From the NCBI RefSeq assembly GCF_009712475.1, contig NZ_VCJO01000002.1:496001-560000 (forward strand): DNA of 64,000 nt. The letters are read 5' to 3'. Both the position numbers and the translations under genes were made by a program. Source of the DNA: Micromonospora sp. CP22. GTDB taxonomy: Bacteria; Actinomycetota; Actinomycetes; Mycobacteriales; Micromonosporaceae. How positions within the stretch are numbered: position 1 is the stretch's first letter; each line of letters starts with the position of its first letter. This document shows positions 49,875-58,843 of this stretch, in pieces. The notes below the pieces were generated by a model. The model ran no database searches. It worked only from the letters and a program-made list of their open reading frames with translations, and was not told the origin of the DNA.

Positions 49875-50288
49875 TCAGGTGACGTCGTCGTAGTTGGGCG
49901 TACGGGGGGCCGGGGCTGAGGTGCTCGCCGGGGCCGGAGCGGGTCGGCGGGGGTCCGCCGCCGTGGCGACGTCCTTGAGTTCCTGGTGCACGCCGGTGAC
50001 GTCGGCCTTCAGACCGTCGTAGACGCCCTGAAGCGGCTTCCGGATCGCCTGCTCGTCCTCCTCGCTGAGCAGGTGCTTGCGGATGAACGCCTTGGGGTGC
50101 AGGTCCTCCAACTGGATGTCGGTGCCCAGTTCCTTGCTCAGGTCGGTGGTGGCACTGCGGGCCATGTTGCGCAGGTTGCGCACCATCCGGAGCCCGTCAC
50201 TGATCACCACCGGCAGCCGGTCGCCGAAGATCAGCAGCGCCAGCATCAGCAGCGCGCCGACCTCCCACACGTTCAGGTTCTCGAACAC
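49875..50288 (-). CDS. tatB: Twin-arginine translocase subunit TatB
   Basis: A 137-residue protein with one N-terminal membrane helix (MFENLNVWEVGALLMLALLI) followed by the short GDRLP hinge and a long amphipathic helix (ISDGLRMVRNLRNMARSATT), as in TatB. It would bind folded Tat substrates with TatC. GTG at 50288. It lies 72 bases after htrA on the same strand, the order found near mrp in mycobacteria. Confidence 0.9.
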   Translation of the reverse strand: MFENLNVWEVGALLMLALLIFGDRLPVVISDGLRMVRNLRNMARSATTDLSKELGTDIQLEDLHPKAFIRKHLLSEEDEQAIRKPLQGVYDGLKADVTGVHQELKDVATAADPRRPAPAPASTSAPAPRTPNYDDVT

Positions 50289-50360
50289 CTCGGTCCCCTT
50301 CCCCCGGCTACCGCAGCCAGAGTACGCAGGTAGGTGCCGTTGTCAGAAGAGGGTGGGAAG

Positions 50361-51680
50361 TCACTTCGCATCCGCCGCGAGGGTGACCGAGGCGTTCTGC
50401 CGGCTCGAACCCCGGCGGTACTCGACGGTGACCACCGATCCGGGGGCGTACTTGCGGACCAGGGCGATCAGGTCGGTCGGCTCGGTCATCGGGCGGCCGT
50501 TGAGCTTCAGGATCACGTCACCGGCGCGTAGGCCCGCACCGGCTGCCGGCCCGGACGGCTCGACCGCCGCGAGGCGCACCCCACTGCCGTTGGTACCCGA
50601 GCCGGGCCCGCCGACCTGGGCGCCGATCACCGTGCGGCGGGCCTTCCCGGTGCCGATGATGTCCTGGGTGATCCGTTTCGCCTGGTTGATCGGGATGGCG
50701 AAGGCGAGGCCGATGTTGCCGGCCTCCTGGCCGTCGGCGACCAGCGACTTGATCGTGGAGTTGACACCGATGACCCGACCGGCCGCGTCGACCAACGGGC
50801 CGCCGGAGTTGCCGTGGTTGACCGCCGCGTCGGTCTGGATGGCGGCGTAGTAGCGCGTCGGGCCGCCGGGCTCGCCCGCGTGCATCGTCCGGTCCAGCGC
50901 GCTGACGATGCCCGCGGTCACCGTGTTCGCCAGCGACAGCGGCGAGCCCATCGCCAGCACCGGATCGCCCACGGCCAGGGCGTCGGAGTCGCCGAACTCG
51001 ACCGGACGCAGCCCGGTGCGGGAGACCTTGATCACCGCGATGTCGGACTCGGCGTCCTGACCGACCACGGTCGCGGAGGCCGAGCTGCCGTCGTTGAAGA
51101 TCACCGACGCCTTTCCGGTGCCGCCGGCCACCACGTGATCGTTCGTGATCACGTGCCCGTCGGCGCTGGCGATGAAGCCCGAGCCCTCACTGGTGCCGCC
51201 CAGGCCCGCCACCCGGACGGTGACCACGCTGGGCAGTACCCGTTCGGCGACACCGGCCAGCGACTCCGGCGGGCGCTGGGCGAGCGTCGGCGCGGTTCCG
51301 GGGGCTGCCCCGAGCACCGCCCCACCGGCACCACCGCGAAGCGCGAACGCGTAGCCGAGCGCACCGCCGAGTGCGCCCGCGAGCAGGGCGGTCACCAGCG
51401 GAATGACCAGAAGCTGCTGGAGCCTGGGCCGGCCGACCGCGTCGGGGTCGGTGACCGGTTCCGGCTCGCTGCCGGCCACCGGGGCGGCGGGCAGCACCAC
51501 CGCCGCCGGTGCGTGCGGATCCCGCCACGGATCGGCGAGCGCGTCGGACCACCACGGCGACGGCGGTTGGCCACCGTCGCGTGGTGTCGCCGGCACACCG
51601 GCTGGCGGATGCCCCGCCATCGGCTGCCCGGCCGGTGCTCCGCCCACGCCGGGCTGGCGCCAGTCCCAGCCGTCGGTCAC
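50361..51680 (-). CDS. htrA: HtrA-like membrane serine protease with PDZ domain
   Basis: A 439-residue protease. A Pro/Gly-rich cytoplasmic stretch (1-88), one membrane helix (about 90-115), the trypsin-like domain with triad His182 (ITNDHVV), Asp213 (ESDIAVIKV) and Ser292 (GNSGGPL), and a C-terminal PDZ (SGPAAGAGLRAGDVILKLNG). It degrades or repairs misfolded extracytoplasmic proteins. GTG at 51680 with GGGAGGC 7 bases upstream. Divergent from the O-methyltransferase; no sigma/anti-sigma pair lies between. Confidence 0.95.
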   Translation of the reverse strand: MTDGWDWRQPGVGGAPAGQPMAGHPPAGVPATPRDGGQPPSPWWSDALADPWRDPHAPAAVVLPAAPVAGSEPEPVTDPDAVGRPRLQQLLVIPLVTALLAGALGGALGYAFALRGGAGGAVLGAAPGTAPTLAQRPPESLAGVAERVLPSVVTVRVAGLGGTSEGSGFIASADGHVITNDHVVAGGTGKASVIFNDGSSASATVVGQDAESDIAVIKVSRTGLRPVEFGDSDALAVGDPVLAMGSPLSLANTVTAGIVSALDRTMHAGEPGGPTRYYAAIQTDAAVNHGNSGGPLVDAAGRVIGVNSTIKSLVADGQEAGNIGLAFAIPINQAKRITQDIIGTGKARRTVIGAQVGGPGSGTNGSGVRLAAVEPSGPAAGAGLRAGDVILKLNGRPMTEPTDLIALVRKYAPGSVVTVEYRRGSSRQNASVTLAADAK

Positions 51681-51873
51681 TCGGTGCCTCCCACTCCCGT
51701 CCCCGGTATCCACGCGATCCACGTCCGGCACGCCGGGTACGGGCGACGGATACCGCTTCCAGGATTGCACGGATGCGCCCAACGGGGTCAGCGGTTGTCA
51801 CTCCGGGTGGATGCCCCGCTGCGTTGCAAGCGCGCCGCCTTTAGAGTCACAGTGCCCATCCGCCCTGCGCATC

Positions 51874-52548
51874 ATGCTCGTCGCCCGGAGGTGTCCCATC
51901 GCCACGGTCGCCGGTTCCGGCAGTTCGACGAACCCGGCCCTACAGTTCGCCGAGTCGTACGTCACCGAGGACCTCGTCCTGCGGACCGCGCGCAGCCTCG
52001 CCCACGAGGTCGGCCTGACTGCCGTCACGCCGGGCGCGGGCGCTGCCCTGCGCCTGCTCGCCGCCGCCGGTCACGCCCGCGCGGTGGTCGAGATCGGCAC
52101 CGGCACCGGCGTCAGCGGGGTGTGGCTGCTGCGCGGCATGCGGGCCGACGGGGTGCTCACCACCATCGACGTCGAGGTGGAGCATCAGCGCATCGCCCGG
52201 CGCATCTTCACCGAGGCCGGCTTCGTGTCCGGCCGCACCCGGATCATCACCGGCCGGGCGCTGGACGTGCTGCCCCGGCTCGCCGACGGCGCGTACGACC
52301 TGGTCTTCGTCGACGCCGAGGTGACCGGCTTCACCGCCTACGTGGACGCGGCGCTGCGGCTGCTGCGGCCGGGAGGGGTGCTGGTGCTCAACGGAGCGCT
52401 GGCCGCCGGTCGGATCGGCGATCCGGCCGCCCGGGACGCGGAGACGGTGACGGTACGCGAGACGGTGAAGGCCATCCGCGAGTCGGAGCACTGGATTCCG
52501 GCCCTGCTGCCGGTCGGTCACGGGCTGCTGGCCGCGGTGCGCTGCTGA
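51874..52548 (+). CDS. Class I SAM-dependent O-methyltransferase
   Basis: A 224-residue (or shorter) catechol-O-methyltransferase-like protein with VEIGTGTGVSGVWLLRGM, a DVEVEHQRIARRIF strand, and YDLVFVDAEVTGFTAYVDAA. It corresponds to Rv1220c. The start is open: ATG at 51874 is in frame, but the best ribosome site (CGGAGG at 51886-51891) is 6 bases before an in-frame ATC at 51898. A 193-base gap separates it from divergent htrA. Confidence 0.85.
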   Translation: MLVARRCPIATVAGSGSSTNPALQFAESYVTEDLVLRTARSLAHEVGLTAVTPGAGAALRLLAAAGHARAVVEIGTGTGVSGVWLLRGMRADGVLTTIDVEVEHQRIARRIFTEAGFVSGRTRIITGRALDVLPRLADGAYDLVFVDAEVTGFTAYVDAALRLLRPGGVLVLNGALAAGRIGDPAARDAETVTVRETVKAIRESEHWIPALLPVGHGLLAAVRC

Positions 52549-52558
52549 GCAGCGGCCC

Positions 52559-52603
52559 GCCACGCCGACCCCACGCCTGCACAGCGGCCGGGGTCGGCGT
52601 GGC
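52559..52603. terminator. Bidirectional terminator hairpin
   Basis: Perfect 14-base inverted repeat (52559-52572 with 52590-52603) between the convergent stops of the O-methyltransferase (52548) and pepA (52613), with a 17-base loop. Confidence 0.7.
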
Positions 52604-52612
52604 GGTCGAGGG

Positions 52613-54079
52613 TCAGTCCAGCGTCGCCAGCCACCGCAGCAGGCCGCGTACGCCCCAACCGGTCGCGCCCTTGGTCAGCTCCGCGTCGTCGCGTTCGCAC
52701 CAGGAGGGCGCGGACATGTCGATGTGCAGCCAACGCTCACCCAGCTCGCCGGTGAACTCGCGCAGGTAGAGCGCGGCCAGCACGGAGCCGCCGCCCTGCG
52801 TCGGCGCGCTGTGCAGGTCGGCCAGATCGCTGCCGAGGTGCTCGACGTAGTCGTTGGGCAGCGGCATCCGCCAGGCCGACTCACCGGCCGCCCTGATCGC
52901 CGTCAGCAGGTCTTCGGCAAGCTGGTCGTTGTCGCTGTAGAGGGCACCGGTGCGGGTGCCCAGGGCCACCGCGTTGGCACCGGTCAGGGTGGCCAGGTCG
53001 ATCAGGAGGTCGGGCTTGATCTCCCGCACCGCGTACGCCAGCGCGTCGGCGAGGACTAGTCGACCCTCGGCGTCGGAGTTGGTCGTCTCGCTGGTCATCC
53101 CGCCGTAGTGTCGGACGATGTCGCCGGGCCGGAACGCGGCCCCGCTGACCATGTTCTCGGCCAGCGGCGCGAGCGTGGTCACCCGGACCGGCAGCCGCAG
53201 CGACGCCGCGCCGAGGGTGGCCGCCACGACGGCGGCGGCACCGGCCATGTCCTTGCGCATCAGCTTCATCGCCGGCACGGGCTTGATCGAGATGCCGCCG
53301 GTGTCGAAGGTGATGCCCTTGCCCACCAGGGCCACGTGGGTGTCCGCCTGCGGGGGGTTCCAGTCCAGCTCGATCAGGCGCGGACCGCTGGCCGATCCGC
53401 CACCGACGGCGAGGATGCCACCGAAGCCCTCGGCGGCCAGCTGCTCCGGCTCGCGGACCCGCAACGTCAGCCCGGGCAGGTCGGCCACGGCCTCGGCGAC
53501 CTGCTCCACGAACCACTGCGGGTTCTTCACCGAGGAGGGCATGTTGGTGAGGTCACGGGCCAGCCGGGTCATCCGGGCGGTGGTCTGGGCCACCGTGACG
53601 GCCTGCTCGTACGCCTCCGGGTCGGCGACGGCCAGGTCGACGTCGGTCAGCGCGGGGGCGTCGGGATCCGCGCCCAGCCGAAACCGGTACGACCCCAGCA
53701 GCAGCCCCTCGACCAGACCTCGAACCGCGTCCGACGCGATCCCCTCCGGCAGGGAAAGTGTGACATGAGTCTCATCTTTGACCGCGCGCACCAGTGCCGC
53801 GCCGCCCCGGCGCCAGGCCGCCTCGTCCGCGTCGCCGATCCCGAGCAGCAGCAGCCGGCGTGGAGTACCTCCGGGCCGCCACTGCGTGTGTAGGTCACCG
53901 GCCCGACCCGCGAACCGGGTCACCGGGATCAGCGCGGCCACCTCGTCGACGATCCCGTCGGGTGGGGTCACCCCGGTCGGTACGGGCTCGGCCGACGCGT
54001 CGTCGGCGACGCCGGGCCGTACGGGCAGGACCAGGGTGTCGAGCCGTTCCGGCTCGGCGGTCAGACGGATGGCGAGCAC
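52613..54079 (-). CDS. pepA: Leucyl aminopeptidase, M17 family
   Basis: A 488-residue zinc/manganese aminopeptidase. The C-terminal catalytic domain has the metal-binding VGKGITFDTGGISIKP (Lys and Asp), MRKDMAGAAAV, and the M17 signature NSDAEGRLVLADALAY. The N-terminal domain is typical in length. ATG at 54079. It removes N-terminal residues from peptides in the cytoplasm. Preceded by the terminator of the DUF3117 gene. Confidence 0.95.
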   Translation of the reverse strand: MLAIRLTAEPERLDTLVLPVRPGVADDASAEPVPTGVTPPDGIVDEVAALIPVTRFAGRAGDLHTQWRPGGTPRRLLLLGIGDADEAAWRRGGAALVRAVKDETHVTLSLPEGIASDAVRGLVEGLLLGSYRFRLGADPDAPALTDVDLAVADPEAYEQAVTVAQTTARMTRLARDLTNMPSSVKNPQWFVEQVAEAVADLPGLTLRVREPEQLAAEGFGGILAVGGGSASGPRLIELDWNPPQADTHVALVGKGITFDTGGISIKPVPAMKLMRKDMAGAAAVVAATLGAASLRLPVRVTTLAPLAENMVSGAAFRPGDIVRHYGGMTSETTNSDAEGRLVLADALAYAVREIKPDLLIDLATLTGANAVALGTRTGALYSDNDQLAEDLLTAIRAAGESAWRMPLPNDYVEHLGSDLADLHSAPTQGGGSVLAALYLREFTGELGERWLHIDMSAPSWCERDDAELTKGATGWGVRGLLRWLATLD

Positions 54080-54137
54080 GCGGAGCCGTACCTCCAGAAG
54101 ACGGACGCGCGGTCGATCAGCCGCGCGAGGGTGTGAC

Positions 54138-54174
54138 GGCTCTGAGCCACCGGTGAAACCGGTGGCTCAGAGCC
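54138..54174 (-). terminator. Strong hairpin after the DUF3117 gene
   Basis: Perfect 17-base inverted repeat (54138-54154 with 54158-54174) with a GAA loop, in the 225-base gap between the DUF3117 stop (54305) and the pepA start (54079), both on the minus strand. It ends transcripts of DUF3117 before pepA. Confidence 0.8.
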
Positions 54175-54304
54175 AGGGACCAGACGAACCGTCCGCGGCG
54201 GCGAGCGTCGCCGACGAACCCGGCCGCACGTGGACCGACCGGCAGTAGGACTGGCGGGGTTGCGGCGGGCTACCTCGCTCCCACCGCCCTATTGCCGGTC
54301 GGTC

Positions 54305-54472
54305 TCAGCCAGCAGCCGCCTTCAGCGCCTCACCGAGAGCGGTCGCCTCGTCGGGAGTCATCTCGACGACGAGCCGGCCACCGCCCTCCAGCGGGACCCG
54401 CATGACGATGCCCCGGCCCTCCTTGGTGACTTCCAGCGGACCGTCGCCCGTCCGCGGCTTCATCGCCGCCAT
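54305..54472 (-). CDS. DUF3117 small protein
   Basis: A 55-residue protein beginning MAAMKPRTGDGPLEVTKEGR and continuing GIVMRVPLEGGGRLVVEMTPDE. This is the nearly invariant DUF3117 sequence (mycobacterial Rv1211), of unknown function. ATG at 54472 with GAGGGGAGA upstream. The longer open frame to 54868 overlaps the divergent PaaX-type gene and is not supported. Confidence 0.95.
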   Translation of the reverse strand: MAAMKPRTGDGPLEVTKEGRGIVMRVPLEGGGRLVVEMTPDEATALGEALKAAAG

Positions 54473-54665
54473 GTTGTCTCCCCTCAGACCTACACCAGGG
54501 TCGGTGGGTTGCCCCACAGCCACTTCGCCATGACCACCCGCCGCAACTTGCACGTGGGTGTCGACCGACGATTTTCCCTGATGAACACCGCCGGACCCAA
54601 ACCGAAGCAGCATTGATGTAACAGCATCTAGCTTATCCTTAGATGGCCTGTCACAATGTGCGGTC

Positions 54666-55490
54666 ATGCAGGCACGGTCGGCACTCTTCGACCTGTACGG
54701 CGACCACCTCCGACCACGGGGTGGCCGCGCACCCGTTGCCGCGCTGGTCAAGCTGCTGGCACCGCTCGGGATCGCACCACCGGCCGTACGCACGGCGGTG
54801 TCCCGGATGGTCCGCCAGGGCTGGCTCGAACCGGTCAGGCTGACCTCCGGTCCGGGATATTCGATCACGCCGAAGGCGGCCCGCCGGCTGGACGAGGCCG
54901 CCTCGCGGATCTACCGCACCGGCCGGGTCACCTGGGACGGGCGCTTCGACCTGCTGGTGCTGGACGGGCCGGGGGCCCGGCGGGACCGCCAGCGACTCGC
55001 CGCCAACCTGCGCTACCTCGGCTACGGCACGCTGGACGAGCAGACCTGGGTGGCCACCCGCCCGGCCGAGGACGTCGACCTGCTGCTCAGCGAGGCGGGC
55101 GTACGCTTCGAGCGGTTCAGTGCCGCGCACGCCGCCGGGACGCCGGGCGCGATGGGTCTGGTCCGCCGGGCCTGGGACCTGGCCGAGATCGGCCGAGCGT
55201 ACGAGGAGTTCGTCGCGGAGCAGCGCACGCTGCTGACCGGCGTCACGGCCCGCAGCGGCGACGAGGAGGCGTACGCGGCCCGGTTCCGGCTGGTGCACGC
55301 ATGGCGTACGTTCCTCTTCCGGGATCCGCAGCTGCCACCGGCACTGCTGCCCGAACGCTGGCCCGGTATCGCCGCGGCCAGCTTCTTCGACCGCCACGCG
55401 GCCCGGCTCCGACCGGCCGCCGACCGGTACGTCGAGCAGTGCCTCGACGGTGGACACCGGATAGCCCGACAGAAGGGTCGCCAGACGTGA
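54666..55490 (+). CDS. PaaX-family transcriptional regulator
   Basis: A 274-residue regulator with a winged helix at residues 1-75 (ARSALFDLYGDHLRPRGGRA, APPAVRTAVSRMVRQGWLE), a middle Cas2-like domain (DGRFDLLVLDGPGARRDRQR) and a C-terminal helical domain. PaaX members repress phenylacetate catabolism until phenylacetyl-CoA is present. ATG at 54666. Its stop overlaps the start of the downstream PaaG-like isomerase (GTGA), so both are co-translated. Confidence 0.9.
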   Translation: MQARSALFDLYGDHLRPRGGRAPVAALVKLLAPLGIAPPAVRTAVSRMVRQGWLEPVRLTSGPGYSITPKAARRLDEAASRIYRTGRVTWDGRFDLLVLDGPGARRDRQRLAANLRYLGYGTLDEQTWVATRPAEDVDLLLSEAGVRFERFSAAHAAGTPGAMGLVRRAWDLAEIGRAYEEFVAEQRTLLTGVTARSGDEEAYAARFRLVHAWRTFLFRDPQLPPALLPERWPGIAAASFFDRHAARLRPAADRYVEQCLDGGHRIARQKGRQT

Positions 55491-56278
55491 CCGAGCCGCT
55501 GCTCGTCGACCGCACCGACGCGGTCGTCACCCTCACCATGAACCGCCCGAAGGCGATGAACTCGCTCGACGTGGCGCTCAAGGAGGCGCTGCGGGACACC
55601 CTCGCCGAGCTGGAGTCCGACCGCAGCTGCCGGGCGGTGGTGCTGGCCGGGGCGGGTGGGTCGTTCTGCGCCGGTCAGGATCTGCGGGAGCACGTCAACA
55701 CCCTCCAGGCCAGCGACAGCAACCCGCTGGACACGGTCCGGGCGCACTACAACCCGATCGCCGCCCGGCTGGCCAGCCTGCCCAAGCCGGTGGTGGCGGC
55801 GGTCCGGGGCATGGCCGCCGGGGCGGGCGCCTCCCTGGCCTTCCTGGCCGACATCCGCATCGGCGGGCCCTCCACCAGCTTCCTGATGGCCTTCGCCAAG
55901 GTGGGGCTGGCCGCTGACACCGGCGCCTCGTGGACCCTGCCCCGGCTCGTCGGCCACGCCAAGGCCGTCGAGCTGCTGATGCTGGCCGAGCCGGTACGCG
56001 CCGAGGAGGCGTGCCGGTTGGGGCTGCTGAACCGGATGCTGGACGACGACGAGCAGGTGCTGCCCGCCGCGCAGGAACTGGCCGCCCGGCTCGCCGCCGG
56101 TCCGACCGTCGCCTACGGGGCGATCAAGCGTCAGCTCTCCGTCGCCGACGCCGGCACCCTGGCCGACGCGCTGGCCGCCGAGGCGCAGGCGCAGGCCATC
56201 TGCGGCGCTACCGCGGACCACCGCGCGGCCACCATGGCCTTCGTCGACAAGCAGAAGCCGGTCTTCGAAGGCCGGTGA
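55487..56278 (+). CDS. Enoyl-CoA hydratase/isomerase, PaaG-like
   Basis: A 263-residue crotonase with VTLTMNRPKAMNSLDVALKE, the oxyanion loop SFCAGQDLREH, MAAGAGASLAFLADIRI and AFAKVGLAADTGASWTLPRL. The Asp of AADTG matches the catalytic Asp of PaaG, the 1,2-epoxyphenylacetyl-CoA isomerase, rather than the Glu of hydratases. Preceded and overlapped by a PaaX-type regulator, which supports a phenylacetate- or aryl-acyl-CoA role, though other paa genes are absent. GTG at 55487. Confidence 0.87.
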   Translation: MTEPLLVDRTDAVVTLTMNRPKAMNSLDVALKEALRDTLAELESDRSCRAVVLAGAGGSFCAGQDLREHVNTLQASDSNPLDTVRAHYNPIAARLASLPKPVVAAVRGMAAGAGASLAFLADIRIGGPSTSFLMAFAKVGLAADTGASWTLPRLVGHAKAVELLMLAEPVRAEEACRLGLLNRMLDDDEQVLPAAQELAARLAAGPTVAYGAIKRQLSVADAGTLADALAAEAQAQAICGATADHRAATMAFVDKQKPVFEGR

Positions 56279-56290
56279 ACCGTCGGCCGG

Positions 56291-56914
56291 TCAGTCGTCC
56301 TCTTCCGGGTCCTGGTTCGCCTCCGCGCCGAGCACGAACGCCTGCATGGCCAACTCGTCGCCGGAGGGTGAGACGAAGGCGGGCAGTTCCCGAGGACCGA
56401 GTTCCTGCACGTACGCCCAGAACAGCCGGACCGCCTCGCCCGGCGAGTCGGCCTCGATCGGCAGGTCCAGGCTGACCAGCCAGGTCCGGCGCTGCGGCGG
56501 CGGGCCGAGCCGGTCGACCAGCTCACGGAAGGTGGCCGCGTCGAGGGCGGTGACCGGCCCGCTGAGGACCAGCGCATCGGCCGGGACCGGCTCGTCGAAG
56601 GCCCGCCGGGTGTACGCGACGACCAGTTCGCCGGGCGCCAGGTCGGACTGCGGATCGTCCGGGTCCTCCGGGCGCCGGTCGGACGGGCCGGCGACCCGAC
56701 CCACCGCCACCAGCCGGGGCGGCTCGTCGGCCAGCACCGCGACCTGGTCACCGAGGCGGGGCCGGATGGCCTCGTCCAGCCCGGTCAGTTCGAGTGTGTC
56801 GTGATGGACGAGCCGTTCGGCGTCGTACCGTCCGGCGGGCAGGAGCACGGCCCAGGTGCCCGTGCTGTCGGCCTGGCTCGCCCCGTTCACCCGGTGTGCG
56901 GTGTCGGTCGTCAT
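56291..56914 (-). CDS. Conserved hypothetical protein
   Basis: A 207-residue protein with no membrane segment and no cysteine. The N-terminal 95 residues have an ASCH/PUA-like look (AVLLPAGRYDAERLVHHDTL, GELVVAYTRRAFDEPVPADA), the rest is helical. ATG at 56914. Codon bias is convincing. It is convergent with the PaaG-like gene (13 bases between stops) and lies close upstream of tagA on the same strand. Confidence 0.65.
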   Translation of the reverse strand: MTTDTAHRVNGASQADSTGTWAVLLPAGRYDAERLVHHDTLELTGLDEAIRPRLGDQVAVLADEPPRLVAVGRVAGPSDRRPEDPDDPQSDLAPGELVVAYTRRAFDEPVPADALVLSGPVTALDAATFRELVDRLGPPPQRRTWLVSLDLPIEADSPGEAVRLFWAYVQELGPRELPAFVSPSGDELAMQAFVLGAEANQDPEEDD

Positions 56915-56921
56915 GCCCTCA

Positions 56922-57509
56922 TCACATCACGCCCGTCGTGGACGTCACGACGTGGCAGCCCGCTAGATGGTCGTCGACCATCCCGGTGGCCTGCATCAGC
57001 GCGTACGCCGTGGTCGGGCCGACGAACCGGAAGCCGCGCTTCTTGAGCGCCTTGGCCATGGCCGTGGAGGCGTCGGTCAACGCCGGCACGTCGGCCCCGG
57101 AGTTCGGCCGGGCCCGGCCGGGCGGCGGCGCGAAGGACCAGAGCAGCGCCGACAACCCCTCGGGCAGTACCCGCGCCGCGCGGGCGTTCGCGATCGCAGC
57201 TTCGATCTTGGCCCGGTTCCGGACGATGCCGGCGTCGGCGAGCAACCTGGTCACGTCGGCCTCGCCGTAGCCGGCCACCGTGTCGATGTGGAAGTCGTCG
57301 AAGGCCGCCCGGAAGGCCGGTCGCTTGCGCAGGATCGTCAGCCAGGACAACCCGGACTGGAACGCCTCCAGCGTCATCCGTTCGTAGAGGGCGTCGTCGC
57401 CGTGCACCGGGCGCCCCCACTCGGTGTCGTGGTAGACCGCGTAGTCGGCGGTGCTGGCTCCCCACCCACACCGGGCCAGACCGTCGGCACCGATCACCAG
57501 TTCAGTCAC
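56922..57509 (-). CDS. tag: DNA-3-methyladenine glycosylase I
   Basis: A 195-residue Tag enzyme. It has RCGWGASTADYAVYHDTEWG with the first zinc Cys and His, LTLEAFQSGLSWLTILRKRP, and a C-terminal AGCHV zinc pair. It excises 3-methyladenine in base excision repair. GTG at 57509. In mycobacteria tagA is near folP2, gpgS and DUF3117, the order partly kept here. Confidence 0.95.
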   Translation of the reverse strand: MTELVIGADGLARCGWGASTADYAVYHDTEWGRPVHGDDALYERMTLEAFQSGLSWLTILRKRPAFRAAFDDFHIDTVAGYGEADVTRLLADAGIVRNRAKIEAAIANARAARVLPEGLSALLWSFAPPPGRARPNSGADVPALTDASTAMAKALKKRGFRFVGPTTAYALMQATGMVDDHLAGCHVVTSTTGVM

Positions 57510-57538
57510 GCGACCAGGCTAGTGCCGGGGCGGGACAG

Positions 57539-58036
57539 TCAGGGCAGGTGTCCCTGCTCGACCTGGCGGGCGAAACGACGCAGCGCCCGGGTGAGGCTCA
57601 TCTTGGAGCCGGGCCAGAGCACCGGCCAGGCCACCCGCCCGGCCGGGCCACCCGGCAGGTGGAACCACTCGTGCCAGACCACCTGGGTGCGCCCGCTCTC
57701 CAGCGGGGTGCACCGCAGCGCACCGGGCCCGCGCAGCAGCGTGCCGCAGTGCACCACGCCGATCTCGTACGGCGCGTCCACCCGGACCACCCGCATGGTG
57801 TCCCGCAGCACCGCCGGGCCGAGCGAGGTGACCGCCTCGACCAGGCTCCCCTCGCCGCCGTCGCCCTCCACCACCCGGACGGTGGTGAACGGAATCCACT
57901 CGGACTGCCGTTCCCAGGCCAGCAGGGCGGCGAAGACCTTCTCGGCCGGCGCGTCGACGATCACGGTGGCGGTGACCTCACCGGCACCCGGTCGGGCCGC
58001 CTCGCGAAGATCGTCTGCGCCGTCCGGGTTGCTCAC
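57539..58036 (-). CDS. SRPBCC (START-like) family protein
   Basis: A 165-residue START/polyketide-cyclase-like fold: VTATVIVDAPAEKVFAALLA, WIPFTTVRVVEGDGGEGSLV, VVWHEWFHLPGG, and a C-terminal helix. It probably binds a hydrophobic ligand or lipid; function unknown. Its GTG at 58036 overlaps the DivIVA-like gene stop by four bases, so the pair is coupled. Confidence 0.87.
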   Translation of the reverse strand: MSNPDGADDLREAARPGAGEVTATVIVDAPAEKVFAALLAWERQSEWIPFTTVRVVEGDGGEGSLVEAVTSLGPAVLRDTMRVVRVDAPYEIGVVHCGTLLRGPGALRCTPLESGRTQVVWHEWFHLPGGPAGRVAWPVLWPGSKMSLTRALRRFARQVEQGHLP

Positions 58037-58701
58037 GTCGACTCCGACCGGACCACCGATTCGCGGTCGTTGTTCGCCGGTGCGTCGCTGGTGGTCGGCT
58101 GCCCGTCGGTGGTCGGGTCAGCGGCAGCGTCGGCCGACTGCCCGTTCGACACCGGCTTCCCGTCCGCCGCCGACTGCTCGGCGGCCGGCCGGACGTAGCG
58201 GTCGGTCGGCTCGGTCGCCGTGGCCTCCGCCTCCGTCGCCGACGCGGCACCCGAACCCGGGTTGGAGACCCCGTCGGGGTCGACCGTCACCGAAAGGTCG
58301 ATCACCGGCGCGTCCTGCGACGCCGCCTCCGCCTCGGTCGGGTTGGCCGCCTGCTCACGGGCTCGGCGAAGCGCGTCCGCGTCGGCGGTCCGCCCGTCTC
58401 GCAACGCCGTCACCTCCGCCTCCAGCACCCCGATCAGCTCGGCCTTGTAGCCGATGTCGTACGCCGCCCGGCGCATCGCCTGATCCACCTGGGCCATCCG
58501 GTACCCACGCAGGGCGATGTCGAAGCGCACCTCGCCCACGTCCGACTCGCGCAACGGACGGTCGCCGGGCAACGGCACCGCCCGCCCGTCCGCCTCGGCC
58601 GGGGTCAGGCCGGGATCCCGACCGGTCACCAACACCGTCACGCCGAACACGACCGCCGCGACGGTGACCGCCACGACCAGCAGGAGCAGAAGCTGATCCA
58701 T
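58033..58701 (-). CDS. DivIVA-domain membrane protein
   Basis: A 222-residue protein with one N-terminal membrane helix (LLLLLVVAVTVAAVVFGVTV), then a DivIVA-like motif VRFDIALRGYRMAQVDQAMRR and a coiled-coil, followed by an Ala/Thr/Glu-rich tail. It resembles mycobacterial Rv1209 near folP2. ATG at 58701; the longer open frame to 59550 is a shadow of folP. It may act in pole or septum organisation, by inference from the domain. Confidence 0.9.
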   Translation of the reverse strand: MDQLLLLLVVAVTVAAVVFGVTVLVTGRDPGLTPAEADGRAVPLPGDRPLRESDVGEVRFDIALRGYRMAQVDQAMRRAAYDIGYKAELIGVLEAEVTALRDGRTADADALRRAREQAANPTEAEAASQDAPVIDLSVTVDPDGVSNPGSGAASATEAEATATEPTDRYVRPAAEQSAADGKPVSNGQSADAAADPTTDGQPTTSDAPANNDRESVVRSEST

Positions 58702-58843
58702 GCACTGATCGTGGCACGCCGAAGGGAACGGGGCGACCCCACCCGGCGCGCCGTACCGGACAAGGCACCAGGGCGACGACCGGATAGCGTCATCGTGACG
58801 CCGACGTGATCGGCCGACGGCGTACGGCGATGTGGGAGGTGGC

